64,000 nt of DNA, taken from Edaphochlamys debaryana. Lineage: Eukaryota > Chlorophyta > Chlorophyceae > Chlamydomonadales. Under the pieces are notes generated by a model. It ran no database searches, was not told the DNA's origin, and worked only from the letters and a program-made list of their open reading frames with translations. The stretch covers positions 620,001 to 684,000 of the forward strand of contig JAEHOE010000046.1 of NCBI GenBank assembly GCA_016858145.1, given 5' to 3'. Of this stretch, positions 1-10,721 are shown in pieces. Within the stretch, counting starts at the first letter, position 1; each line of letters opens with the position of its first letter. Both the position numbers and the translations under genes were made by a program.

Positions 1-3000
1 AGCAAAGGCGCTGGCTATCGCGATGTATGTGTGCAATGGCTTCATGTACTACAGGGGAGGCATCCGTTCCGGCACCTCTCCATGCACCGCCCGGCCAACA
101 GGACCGAGGCCCACACGGGCGGACGAGTCGCACCTGGTTCGCACCTGGGGGCGCATATATAGGATAGGCTGTACATACTTTACTGATGCCCCCGACTTGC
201 TTGCGTGCCTTCCAACGCGTGCATGCAGGACTGCCTCTCAAGCTCGTCTGACAACAAGGGAGGGGTGGGTACGGCATTGCTAAGTTGCGACGTTCTTGCT
301 GGCAGCAGGTAGCGTTTGACCTCCCATCGCTCACCTCTTGGTCTCATCCCCCTATCCCCCCTTGGCTGCGTACCCACCCGCCCACAGCACGCCGTTGCCA
401 TTGTGGGCTACGGAGTCCAGAACGGAGTCAACTACTGGCTCGTGCGCAACTCGTGGGGCCCCACGTGGGGCGACCCCGCCTTCCCTGGCTACATGCGGTT
501 CAAGGTACTTGCGCGAGAGGGCATAGGATGGAGCTAGTCATTAGCAAAGGGCATACGACTTCTCGAAGCAAAGGGCATACGGCGGCTCTTAGCAAAGCTC
601 GTGCGTGCGGGGCCGGCCGCTGCTCTTGTGCCAGAAGTCATGCCCCCGCTAAGGCTCGGCTCGCTACTGCCTTACGTGCATGCCGAATCCCCGTACCTTC
701 TCCCTTCCTTGCTGCGTGCCGGTCCCACAACGCAGAGAGGCGTGAAGCTACTCGGAGTGCAGGATTGGGATATGGTGATTCGCGTCTTTGCGCCCTACAC
801 CTCTGGTGGAGCCAAGTCGCCGTCTCCCCCGTCCCCCAGCCCCAAGTCGCCGCCCCCGTCACCCCGTCCCAAGCCGCCTGTGCGGGGCCCCCCGCCCTCG
901 CCCCCAACACGTGTGCCGAAGCCGCCCAGCCCGCGGCCCCCCACCCCGCCTCCCCCCAGCCCGCGCCCCCCCACTCCCTTGCCCAACTGCTCCGCTTCCA
1001 GCCTCTGGGCCGACGGACGAAATAGAAATAGAAATAGAAATTACAACGCCGGGCGCGCCCTGGCGTGAGTTAAGGAAGGTCCGCTGGTTAGGCGCGACCA
1101 CCATTGTCTACCAGTCTCGTTGGCAGAACCACGCCGCATCTACGCTGGGGACGCTACGATTTAAGGATCGCACTCCTGCTACCAAGGACAGTCTACCCGC
1201 GTCATTCCATGCACTACCTAACCACTCAACGCGTCAAACGACCTCAACCGCCCAGCACAGCCTGCTGGGTGACTCCGGCGGGATCCGAACCCACACCTGC
1301 CGGACGGACGAAACAGGGCCCGTGGCGCTACGGACTACGGCTACAGCTGGGCCGTTTCGGCGACCGTAAGGCGTGCAAGGAAGGTTGAGGCCAGTGACGT
1401 TAGCTTGGGCTAGTGACGTTAGCCTGGGCTTCCGAGCAATGCCCAGTGCCCAGTACCCATTCAGCTGGAGACCACCCACTGACCGCCCTTCCACCACACC
1501 ACCCGCAGGAACTGTGCCAAGTACGGCTATGCGTACGGTTACGACAACCTGGCGACGGCTCAGACAGAGGCGGTGGCGGCTTGCTCCAACTACTATGGGA
1601 CGACCTGCACGGCCGTCGCCAGCGGAACCAACGGTGAGGCACCAGATTGAGCGATAAATTGACCCAGGAATGGCCCAGGCAGCGCAGCGCGTAGGGTTGT
1701 ATAGGGACGGCCTGGCCCAAGCCCCCGGTCGAAGGCCGCAGCGCACCCTCCCCATCCTGCCGAACCCTTTCGCCTCCTTCCGCCTGAGGGCCTGCCTAAG
1801 CGCCTCACCCTGGTACCACCCCGCCCAAACCCGTGCCTCAGAGTGTCGCGATGCGGCCTACATCAAGAACCTGCAGGACTGGATTACCTCTTACACCAAT
1901 TCTACGCTGCCGTACTATGCCGTCGCCGCCGACGGAAGCTGCGGCAACCCGACTGGCGCTTACGGAGCGGTGCGTGGTTGCAGCGGCGGCCCCGGTCCTG
2001 TTGCCGTCGAGCGTTTGTTAGGGACCGTGTGGGTCTGACTAGATGGACCTCTTGCTTTCCTTCGAGCACATCTCATTGGACGCAACCCACAGGATTACAA
2101 CTCGGTGCTCAGCACGGCTCTGAGCATGTGGAACACCTCAGCGTGCAGCAACCCGCTCGTCACCTCCACCAGCCCCTGCGCCCTGGTGGTCAAGGGCAGC
2201 AAGGTGGCCGCCAAGTGCACGGACGCGAGCAAGTGGGCGGCCACGGTCACGCAGGCTATGCAAGACACTGAGTGGGGTGCGTGCGTGGGCTTGGGTTTAG
2301 TAGAGGGAGCGAGCGGTGATAGATGCCGAAGCAACCGTGAGTGGGGGTCATGTCAGTCCCGCTTGCGGAAGGAGAGGGCACAAGGAGTCGTAGCGGCACG
2401 GGCATTCGGGCTGGGACTCAATCCTCGGCCGCTGTCAGGCAGACGGGGACCGCATGCACGCAGCTACCGTATGGTACCCCTTGCTGGCCCCATGTTCACC
2501 GGAGCGAGAGCGGTCTTCAAGACCGCCTCTAAGAAGGTTGCAGAGGCCCTGGGCGGTGTCTGACGTGCGTGGGGAACCTACCCCTCGCTCGCGCGTGCAG
2601 GCCTCGCCCTGCCTGACTGGTGGGCCTGGGTGGCCCCTGACGTGGGGCCCATGGGGCCGTCCTCGCGCGTGTGGGCCTCGACCTGCCTGACCCCCACACC
2701 TATCCCCGGCTGATTCGCGATCCTCCCCATTGCACTCGTACCCTGCTGCAGGTTATGCGTACGCTATCTTCGCCGACCCCAAGTGCGGGAACCAGTGGTG
2801 TGAGTGCCCAGGGAACTGAGCAGCAATACAGCGGTTGCACCAACCGTTCGCCTCAGTCGGCGTTGAGCTAGCTATGTTTGACCTCGCCTGACCGCCTGCT
2901 TCATGCTCCCTGCCCACCTCCCTCCCCCAGATGAGTACAACTGGGACACCTTGGACCAGGTGGGGCGGGGGCGGGGCTGGTGTTGAACGGGGAGATGGGG

Positions 3001-4261
3001 AGGATAGCGGCCGGACATCTCGGAACACTCAGCCTCAGCGGCCTTGATTGACCGCGCCTGTACCGGTATCTATCTGCACCACGGGGTCTGGCTTGGGCGC
3101 TCAACCTTGCCCACGACCAAGATGACCGCAGCCCAGCTAGCTAGCCGCGCCGGAAGTCTGCAGCCCCCCGGTCTCCTTCTCTACGTACGCCCTGACGTCC
3201 ACTCCACTGGCCTGTTAGCCTCTTGGCCCCGTTTATTGGATAGATGTCGCTTGATCAGTGGAACGGCGTACCCCGCCCTCAAAACCCGCACCCCCAGGCG
3301 CGTGCCTCCACCGAGGCCCTGGCCAGCTGCACCGCTGACTCCATCAAGGCTGGCATGGGCCCCTGCAGCCTGGTTGCGTCAGGGGTGGCCAAGTGCACTC
3401 GCCCCTCGGCGTGGGCTGACGCGTCTGATGACGCCTACCAGTACACGAACTACGGGTACGTGTTGACGGTTTGTGCAACAGTATGGTTTTGGGGAGTGGG
3501 GCCAGGAGTGATTCCGGGAGGGGTGGGGAGCCATGCGTGGCCACGTGGCCATGGCGTGTGAGGGTGCGAGATGCTGTCCGCAGAAGCGCGGCGCACGGGT
3601 CTGCTAGTATGCCTGATGGGCGGGTCATCTGCATGCAGTGGGTTGCATGGGTTGAAAGCATGCCACCGCGTACGTGGCGCCAGCGCCCGGCTGTGACTCC
3701 CCATGCCACTTTGTGTTTTGCTACCGCCGCAGGAACTACTGGGGCGTTTGGGCGGACAAGATGTGTGAGGACGTCTGGTATGACTACGACTGGAAAAGAT
3801 ATGATGATGTGAGTCATCCATGACTCACGAGGGGAAGGAAGGGTGATGCGTATACGGCGCCGAGCGGTTGGGAGTTGGCCTGGGATGGACATGCTTGCTG
3901 CGGTGACCACATGCGTGCTCGCTCCTTTTGCGCACCTACTACGCTAGCGCTTACTAACCATCCATACCCTGCACACCTGCAGATGCTCCTCAACAGCAAG
4001 GCTCTTGACATGTGTAACCAGGTGGGTTCTGGGTTGGCCGAGCGCTAGCACAGCCTCACGAAGGGCGCCGCCCCAAGGCGCGCCCTCAACGACACATGAA
4101 CGGCGACGCCCGCCCAGTACCCGTCCTCCCCTTCACGACATGACTCGCCCTTCCCTTCCCTCGGCCCCGCTCGCCGCGTGCTTCCTACCATACCTCAGGC
4201 CGCCTTGGACAAGGGCTGGAGCGCCAACTCGTGTGGCATGGTGGACTCGGGCACTGGTTAG
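1..4261 (+). CDS. Papain-family (C1A) cysteine protease, 3' part, with Pro-rich linker and Cys-rich C-terminal region
   Basis: Secreted or vacuolar cysteine endopeptidase of the papain family. The 5' end, including the catalytic Cys, lies outside the window. The first bases read as the papain stretch FMYYRGGI. The exon at 388 carries the catalytic His (HAVAIVGYG) and the Asn in NSWG. Exons: 1 to about 85 (donor not resolved), 388-504, 736-1064, 1509-1633, 1842-1969, 2093-2276, 2752-2799, 2931-2959, 3298-3455, 3733-3808, 3983-4021, 4199-4261; all junction phases agree from 388 on. Exon 736-1064 encodes a hydroxyproline-type PPSP linker of about 55 residues and a short Asn-Arg repeat. The remaining exons encode about 290 residues with regularly spaced Cys and aromatic residues ([23 protein letters not shown]), possibly two or more copies of a small disulfide-bonded domain. 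It is not a plant-type granulin domain. The family call is firm; the tail function is unknown. Confidence 0.85.
1021..1041 (+). repeat. Six-base microsatellite inside a coding exon
   Basis: Three and a half copies of a GAAATA-type unit sit in frame in the protease linker exon and encode alternating Asn and Arg. The exon is supported by matching phases on both sides (ends at phase 2, next exon restores Ala-Asn-Cys). Confidence 0.7.
1265..1360 (-). mobile_element. tRNA-like sequence with pol III B box, probable SINE fragment in an intron
   Basis: Read on the minus strand, this part of the 1065-1508 intron contains GGTTCGGATCC, which matches the RNA polymerase III B box with one change, inside a good T-stem (GTGGG/CCCGC). 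An A-box-like GGCCCAGCTG lies about 68 bases upstream. I could not complete an acceptor stem or an anticodon arm, so it is not called as a functional tRNA. tRNA-derived SINEs are known in volvocine genomes, and that is the likeliest origin. Confidence 0.45.
1393..1431 (+). repeat. Tandem duplication of about 19 bases in an intron
   Basis: Two adjacent near-identical copies of AGTGACGTTAGCYTGGGCT lie just beyond the 5' side of the minus-strand tRNA-like sequence. They differ at one position. Confidence 0.7.
2591..2690 (+). repeat. Two diverged 30-base direct repeats in an intron of the protease gene
   Basis: Copies begin with CTCGCGCGTG and end with CTGCCTGAC, about 75 bases apart, in the 2277-2751 intron. 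They differ at about three positions. Confidence 0.55.
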
Positions 4262-5973
4262 GCCCAGTAAGGTGAGGCAGGGGCTAGATGGGGCCGCGAA
4301 GGTGAGGTCAACGTCAGCTCTTGCTGGGGATGCCAGGGGTACCCATGGCTGTGCGGTCGCCACCGACAACAACATCGACTCGTCCGCACACCGGTATTGC
4401 CATACTGCCAACCCAAGCAAGGTCGCATTTGGGGTCACTCTCAGCTGTGCCCTGTCCCGGGGCCCGCTCTGCAGGGGGAGCCAGACCGGCGCGGGCCTAC
4501 GTACTGGGCCCATCTATCGGGCCCACCTATTGGCGGGCCCCTTTGGGCGCCGAATGCGGCCGAAAGCGTATGGGGCCCCGCCCGTACCGGTGCCTGCAAG
4601 CAAGGCCATCGGGCGCGCACAAGGCCGGGTGTGAGATTCATGAAGGACCTTAATTTATGGAAGCTAGTCCCGGATGATTATCCCGGCTTCTGCTTTGACG
4701 AAGGAGGCTTTGCCGAAGGAGGCCTGCAAGCCTGAAATAGGGCTTTTCGGCGTGCTTAATACTGGGTAGCAGACTACCTCACCCTTCATTACCGGGGCCT
4801 TTCGCGTCCCTGCTGAGCCAATGCATACGGCTGGATGCAGCACTGAACGAGCACTGAGACAGGATGACGCATTAAGCGGTGATGCGGCTGTGAGGCGTTC
4901 AGGCCACCCTTGAGCTATCGGTCCCTGTCTTTCTGGGCACATGGGCTTCATGATCTTGGACTGTTGGGGGACGGCTTGGCACTCTTGGCAGCGGGCCGGT
5001 CCCCGTCGTAGTAATGTGTTACAGTGGCAGCCTCCCCGTCGGTCGAGGAATGCGCTAGCTGAGTTAGCTGCCCATCGACATTACTGTACGCCAACCTGTC
5101 ATACGCGACATTGGGACTGAGAACTCTTACGGTGCCCCTGCTGTGATGTCCCTTCTCTCTCTCTCCTTCCCGCGCGCCTAGAGGTGGACAGCAGGGATGC
5201 AGTCAACCCTGATGGACAGTCACCCACTGCTGTACAACCACGTCGAGCGTGTTTGCTGTTAAGGTGCTTAACCGCCTCTCCTGTGCACCAGTACACGGCG
5301 TGACCTTTGGTGCGTGCTGCGTTGCTGCGTGGGAGTTCAGAACTGTAATCGCCCACTGTCTTTCAGGACTGGTGGGAGTCGGTCTTCCAGTCAAGTCCCA
5401 CGCAGCTATGGCCACAGGAATCGCCTCAATCAGAGCCTTCAGAGGACCTGACTGAGCCATGGTGCCATGACTGCAAACAGAGGGGCAGAGGCCTTCCACT
5501 CAAGCTATTGACAGCGTCGGCCTTGCTTGGTGTGGCGCGTGGCACCTCCATTGGCTCCACCCCGACAGCCGGGCGCGCGCAAGGGGCCCCGGGCCGGAGG
5601 CTCCGGCCAACAGCACTGCCTGTGTCCGTTCCGGCACTCAGACTTCTACGTCTGATCTCGTCGTCCACCGGTCCACGTGTTACGATTCCATAACCGTCAA
5701 TGCGCCAGACGCCTCATTGCACGCCCATGAGACCTTGCGGGTGGATTATTGCGGTCAGGACACCCAGCACACCATAGTCATCGCACTATCACCACTTCGT
5801 CGCCCCGGTCAAATGGATACGGCACTCAGCATGCCCTTGCCTCCCAACCCACGTCCCCGACCCTGCTGCTGCGCAGCACCCACTCCTGTATGTCACTACC
5901 CACGCCCATGGCCCCGTTCCCCACGCAAGCTGCGGCCCTCGGCCCCCGAGCCGCCGCATCAGGGCCCCCTGCT
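4262..5973. other. Intergenic, convergent 3' flanks
   Basis: No gene is supported here. Open frames are short and show no domain or phase-consistent splicing. The region should hold the 3' UTRs of the protease (+) and CFAP410 (-) genes. Short GGGCCC-rich palindromic stretches lie at 4507-4545. Confidence 0.6.
5019..5023 (-). other. Candidate poly(A) signal TGTAA for the CFAP410-type gene
   Basis: TGTAA is the usual poly(A) signal of Chlamydomonas. On the minus strand this copy lies about 950 bases after the stop codon. Confidence 0.35.
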
Positions 5974-7263
5974 TCATCTCCCGCCGATGCGCTGCTCAAT
6001 CTCCCTCCGTACGTAGATTAGATCCTCGTCCTCCAGCTCCCCCAGCAGCGCCATCACCGCGTACAGGATGTTCTTGGTGGACCTCCCGCCGCCCCCGCCG
6101 CCAGCGCTCCGCGGCGGGAAGCCCCCCGCCGGCCCAGGGCCGTAGCCGGCTTGGTCCGGACTGGCGCCGACCCCGCTGCCCCGACTGCCCCCTCGGTCCG
6201 AGTAGGGGGTGCCATAGGGCGACGGCCCCGCGGACGGAGGCGGCGCGTACTGCGGGGGGATCGCTCCAGAGCCGGTGCGCGCCACCGGGGCGGGTCCTGG
6301 CGTTGGCGCGCTGCCGTCGCTGTGCCCGCCCCCGCCCCCGGCCCCGCCTGGCACCAGGTCCTCGTTGTCTAGCTTTTTGAGGTTGGGCAGCGCCCGGGCG
6401 ACGAACTGCTTGTAGTTGGGGTGGTCTGCGCAGGGGTTGTCTGAGAGCCATAGGACTCGCAGCTCCCTGGTGGAGGGAGGGGTGAGACGGGGGCAGAGGG
6501 GCGGCCGGCTGCCTCAGCACGGTGCGGGTGGCGAGAGGCGCGACGCCGCTGCCTGTTGGAAGTGCCTACCTAGCGGCAGCACTAGGTAGTTGCTGCGGGA
6601 GTGTCACCTAGCGGCAGCACAACGTGGGCCGTAGGCCGCCATGCACAGCCCCGCCCTTTGCCCCTGCCTCCCCACCGGAGGTCGCGCAGGTGCTGGATCT
6701 CGTTCAGGTCCCGCACATCGTTCTTGCGCAGATAACTGCGGGTTGGATGAAGAGGGCAAGGGACAGAGATCAGGGCGTGAGCACACGAGACTGAGAGGAC
6801 GGGCAAACAGAAAGACGGGGCTGGCTCGCACAGCACAGGAGGGATGCGACGTCGTCAGCCCCTGCTGCCATCAGGACATGAGCCACGCATGGCGCGCCGG
6901 CGAAGAACCCTGTCTCACGGCTTGAGAGCCCCGGTCCTGGACTCACAGCTCTTGCAGCTTTGTGCAGTGGCGGAACTCCTTCAGACTTGACACACGGTTG
7001 ACAGACAAGGACAGGACCTCCACGTTCGGTAGCTGTAAGGTCATGCGAGGGAGGCGTCTCACAGTGGTGGCATTTCATCGTTGGGAGCATGCGGCATTGT
7101 GGCAGCCGTCCCCACATGCATCCTGAACCGCCCAACCCCGTGGCCCGTTCCGCACGCACATACCCACCTTGGCTAGCACCGAGACGTCGTCGAGGTCCTG
7201 ACCCCACAGATTGAGGTTTTTGACGTCATCGAGCTTGTCTAAACGGGTTTTCCCCTTGATCAT
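5974..7263 (-). CDS. CFAP410: Leucine-rich-repeat ciliary protein, CFAP410 (C21orf2) homologue
   Basis: Exons on the minus strand: 7263-7168, 7032-6947, 6735-6676, 6466-5974; phases agree and give about 244 residues (human CFAP410 is about 256). Order: LRRs with LNLWGQDLDDVSVL, VEVLSLSVNRVSSL and LYLRKNDVRDL, the LRR cap with LRVLWLSDNPC and LPNLKKLDN, a Gly/Pro-rich linker of about 75 residues, and a C-terminal helix (ILYAVMALLGELEDEDL) matching the human C-terminal helical domain. In animals CFAP410 acts at the basal body and ciliary base with NEK1. The start is the most 3' possible Met: it aligns with Met-7 of the human protein and is preceded by a CAG that could be an acceptor, so a short upstream exon may exist. 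Head-to-head with the ankyrin gene. Confidence 0.85.
6541..6625. repeat. Short repeats in a CFAP410 intron
   Basis: CCTAGCGGCAGCAC occurs twice 39 bases apart, and the first copy is embedded in a CTACCTAG/CTAGGTAG inverted pair. Confidence 0.6.
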
Positions 7264-7922
7264 CTGGGGGCACCAAGGGGGAGGAGCGTACCCAGGTCAC
7301 ATGCCGTGGACATGCCCAGGGCGACCGCCGCATGTCGATCGGCCGGGTTGGTCCTGGTGCACAGAGCCGTCCAGAATGTCCCTAGCGCAGTCCCAGGGTG
7401 CCCGTCATGCGTACTAGCAGCCGGCAACGACTTGCCTGCTCCGTGAGCGCCACCATGGCTCCACGCTCTCCCAAGGCTCCCGGGCGCAAGAACGTTCGTT
7501 TCTGCTCCTACTACGTTTGCAGATAGGCCGCGGTCGCAGCTTTGAGGATGCAGCGGCCCAGCTGTCGAGGGGCGCGGAAGGTGCAGAAGCCGGCTTACAG
7601 TGAAGTGCTGGCAATGCAAGCAAGTACTGCTTGTCAACGCAAAGGCCAAATGATGAGCGGCGGTGAAGTTGCAGCCGATGGGCGAGGACCAACAATGCAG
7701 GTCGCTTTACTTCAGCAGCTTCGACACAGACTGCTTCATACCGAACCCTTCTGATCACTGATAACATAGGTATAGGCAATACCTGCGAAACTCTCCAAAC
7801 ACATCTCCGGCATTGCGCACGACTCGCCGGGACACCGCTTCACGCGCCAGATCGCGCCTCTCAGCCTCTAGTATAGGCGCCGTAGCCCCTGAGTTGGGCC
7901 TGCTGTGTCGGCGGAGCGAACA
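7264..7922. promoter_or_regulatory. Divergent promoter region between CFAP410-type and ankyrin genes
   Basis: About 660 bases separate the two start codons. It must contain both promoters and 5' UTRs, and perhaps a first coding exon of the minus-strand gene. I could not see a TATA box or a phase-consistent exon. Confidence 0.5.
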
Positions 7923-9077
7923 ATGAGCGTCGAGAGCAGAGCAAAGACCCGGAGCAAGCCCAACACCGTCCACTTCGCGGCGGAGACGGGCGACATCAAG
8001 TTGCTGGAGCACTTCGTTCGCGAGGGCATGGCCATTGTGCGTGGGGGGGGCTCGGCGAGGCGGCACGCGGCATGGCGACGGCTCGTGGAATTGGGGCGGA
8101 GGGAGCCACCTGATTGCTTCTGGCACGCCACGAACGGTCTTAAGAGCTATGACAAAGTTGCAGATAGCGCTGACCACACGCGCGTGTTCCTATCTTGCGC
8201 AGGGAAATCCCGAGAGTGTCACGCTGCAGGCGCGCGAGGACGTGCTGGGTATGATGCCCCTGCATGTGGCCTGCGAGAATGGCGAGACTGAGGCCGTGGA
8301 GGTGGGTTCTGCTGGCAAGGGGTTGGCAGAGCTGCCCCCCTCTGCCCACATGCCGACCCACATGTCTCCCCCACATGTCCCGCCACGCGTGCGCAGTTCC
8401 TCGTCAAGCGCCGCGTTGACGTGGACGCTGGCGACCACTTCAAGGTGACGGCCCTGCACCTGGCGGCCATCGAGAACCACGCTGACATCGTGGAGGTGCT
8501 GCTCAAGGCGCGCTGCGACCCAAAGCCGGCCGACGCCGAGGGCGACATGCCGATCCACTGGGCGGCAACCAAGGGCCACACGCAGGTGCGCCGGCTCCCG
8601 CGCGTCTCAAGCACCTCCCCGCTATCCTTTCCAAGCCACCCGCAGCGCACGCCACCCCCCTTACCCTTCCTGCCCCGAGGCCTCTCCCAACACCGTCCTC
8701 ACCGCATCCCGCCGCAGGTCATCGAGCTGCTCGCCAAGAAGGGCTCCCCCGTGGACAAGCCCAACAAGAAGGGCTGGACGCCGCTGCACCGCGCCGCCTA
8801 CAACGGCCGCAAGGAGGCGGTGATGGCGCTGGTGAAGCTGGGCGCCGCCGTCAACGGCGTCACCTCGGACGGCAACACGCCCCTGCACCTCGCCTGCTTC
8901 ATGAACCAGCTCTCTACGCTGGAGAAGCTGTGCGAGATGGGCGCGTCACAGCGCATTCTCAACAAGGTCAACCAAAAGCCCGCGGACCTGTGCATCACGG
9001 ACGCGGCGCGTGACATCCTGAAGGGCCTCAAGGGCTTTGAGGGCGATGACCCCATTCCCGCCGCCGGGGCCAAGTGA
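7923..9077 (+). CDS. Ankyrin-repeat protein, 253 residues
   Basis: Exons 7923-8036, 8203-8301, 8397-8585 and 8718-9077 splice in phase 0 throughout. The protein is almost entirely ankyrin repeats: HFAAETGDIKLLEHFV, MPLHVACENGETEAV, TALHLAAIENHADIVEVLL, MPIHWAATKGHTQVIELL, TPLHRAAYNGRKEAVMALV and TPLHLACFMNQLSTLEKL, about six repeats, followed by a short Lys/Asp-containing tail. There is no signal peptide, membrane segment or second domain. Ankyrin repeats bind partner proteins, and the sequence does not reveal the partner. Being head-to-head with a ciliary gene is suggestive of a ciliary role but not evidence for it. The start is the first ATG in frame with the first repeat. Confidence 0.85.
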
Positions 9078-9317
9078 GGGCCTGGGCAGGGGCTGGGCGA
9101 GGACCAATCTGAGTCAGCATCTATGTAGAGCAAGGGCAGGAGGGTGGGGTGAAAGTAGCTTCGCAGCTGCAGGATGGCAGGATGAAAGCAGTCGGAATGC
9201 AACATTGGCAGGGGGGCTGGGAGTAGCTGTGGGTGGGTCTCTAGGCAGGTAGGAGGAAGCGGCGCAACAGTTTTGCGGTACTGTGTTGCTGCCGCCTTGC
9301 CGTGGTGCCCTATTCAT

Positions 9318-9353
9318 GAGGACAATAAAGGCCGTGAGGACAATAAAGGCCGT
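9318..9353 (+). repeat. Perfect 18-base tandem duplication containing AATAAA
   Basis: Two exact copies of GAGGACAATAAAGGCCGT lie about 240 bases after the ankyrin stop codon. No TGTAA was found nearby. Confidence 0.8.
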
Positions 9354-9391
9354 GATGAGCTGCAATAGCTACGTGCTCCGGCGCTGCAAAT

Positions 9392-9628
9392 GTGCATAAT
9401 GGTACTAGACTCGGACGTCACCTGCGATCCCGCGGTCCTTGTGCGCAGACCTCTTTAGGCAGAAGGGATTATGCACGCGGCTCTTCCTCGGCGACTCTGA
9501 CACATGCACTACCGCTGCGACCCTTGCTGCACCGCAGGCCCAAGGACGGGCACGCAACGCCGGCGGCGACGGGCGCGTCTAAGCCCGTCATCCCCAACCT
9601 TGCGGCGCTACAGATAAAGGACAAGTGA
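9392..9628 (+). CDS. Possible small ORF or orphan last exon
   Basis: A 78-codon frame opens with ATG at 9392. Its end, from a good acceptor (ACCGCAG) at 9538 to TGA at 9628, looks like a terminal exon ending PNLAALQIKDK. I could not join it in phase with the ankyrin gene upstream or with the next gene. It may be an alternative 3' exon, a small gene or noise. Confidence 0.25.
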   Translation: MHNGTRLGRHLRSRGPCAQTSLGRRDYARGSSSATLTHALPLRPLLHRRPKDGHATPAATGASKPVIPNLAALQIKDK

Positions 9629-9867
9629 GCGAGCCCGCAGCGGGACGCCTTGGTGTCGGGTCTGCGCCAGCAGCGGGCATCGAGGGCGGCAGCGGGTGGC
9701 GTCTTCGGGTTGCAACACCCGCAGAGGGGAGCTTGCAGTGGGCTAGATGATCCTGGCTAGATGAGCCTTGCTCATACGGTAGTGGGATGCACTTCACGTG
9801 CTGAATGATCCCATGGAGAGATTATGCATGCATCGAGACTTGCCCTGCATCGAGATTTCGTCCAGCA

Positions 9868-10721
9868 ATGGAACGGCCGTCTGCCCCGCCACCCCTCAGG
9901 AAGAGCGGGCCCTCTGCGGACGGCTTTCCCAGCCCGGGGGCGTCGCCCGGGCCCGGCGCCCACTCGGTCTTCAAGGAGAAGGCCGGGGAGGTCATTGACG
10001 ACGCAGGGTTCATGCAGTCAGCGCTGAGCTCGGAAGGGCAAAACCCCTACGCAGTGAGTCTCGATGCTTCCGTCGTGGGGCTCTGCGGCTTCGTTTTTGT
10101 GGCCATGCGGCAAACGGGGTTGTTGAGTGCCACCATAATCTAAGTACCTTGAGACGGGAGCACGTGGACCCCTCCCGTCTCCCCCGCAAGCTGACAGCCA
10201 TTCCGTAATGCCCGGCGCCTTGGCCCTCCGAAGCGCAGGCAATGAGCGCTGGGGGGACGGGACGGGGCGGCGGGGGTGGTGCGGATGCGCTGCTGGCGTC
10301 CTCTCCGGGGCCGGCAGGTGCTGGGCCGGGGTCTTCCTCCAGCAGCCTCGCCGCTCACCCCACGCCCCTAGCCGGCCCGCTGCGGCCGCTCCGGGCGCCC
10401 AGCCCCAGCGGCAACATGCACCCGATTGGCTCTGTCGCCGTGGGGCCCCTGCGGCCGCCAAGCTCGGGGCGCGGGGGTGGAGCGCCGCTGGCGGGGAGCG
10501 GGGGCAGCGGGGAGCTGTCGCCGTGGGCCATGGGCCAGCCGCCGCTGTCGCCTCAGATGCTGTCGGAGGACGTGCAGGAGCGGATACGCGAGGAGAACCG
10601 GAAGGCGGCGCAGTCGAACGACGTGCTGCGGCCCGCCTCCGCGGTGGGCAGGCCCCAGTCAGCCAATAAGAAGTTCCTGGCCCGGTATAACCTGGACAAA
10701 CTCAACTTGTTCGCTCCGTAA
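9868..10721 (+). CDS. Low-complexity protein of unknown function, 222 residues
   Basis: Two exons, 9868-10053 and 10239-10721, join in phase 0 across a GTGAGT donor. The product is rich in Pro, Ser, Gly and Ala. Two ordered-looking parts stand out: VFKEKAGEVIDDAGFMQSAL near residue 40, and a charged helix (LSEDVQERIREENRKAAQS) followed by a basic end (SANKKFLARYNLDKLNLFAP). No known domain is recognised. Short disordered proteins with a conserved C-terminal tail are common among ciliary proteins, but this is only a guess. An in-frame ATG at 9805 would add 21 residues; 9868 was chosen because the upstream part is unlike the rest. Confidence 0.6.

Noticed and set aside
1261..1360. Functional tRNA gene
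   Set aside because: The T-arm and B box are present, but no matching acceptor stem or anticodon arm could be drawn.
7414..7779. 121-codon minus-strand frame upstream of CFAP410
   Set aside because: It lies in the divergent promoter region, cannot be spliced in phase to the CFAP410 exons, and has no domain.
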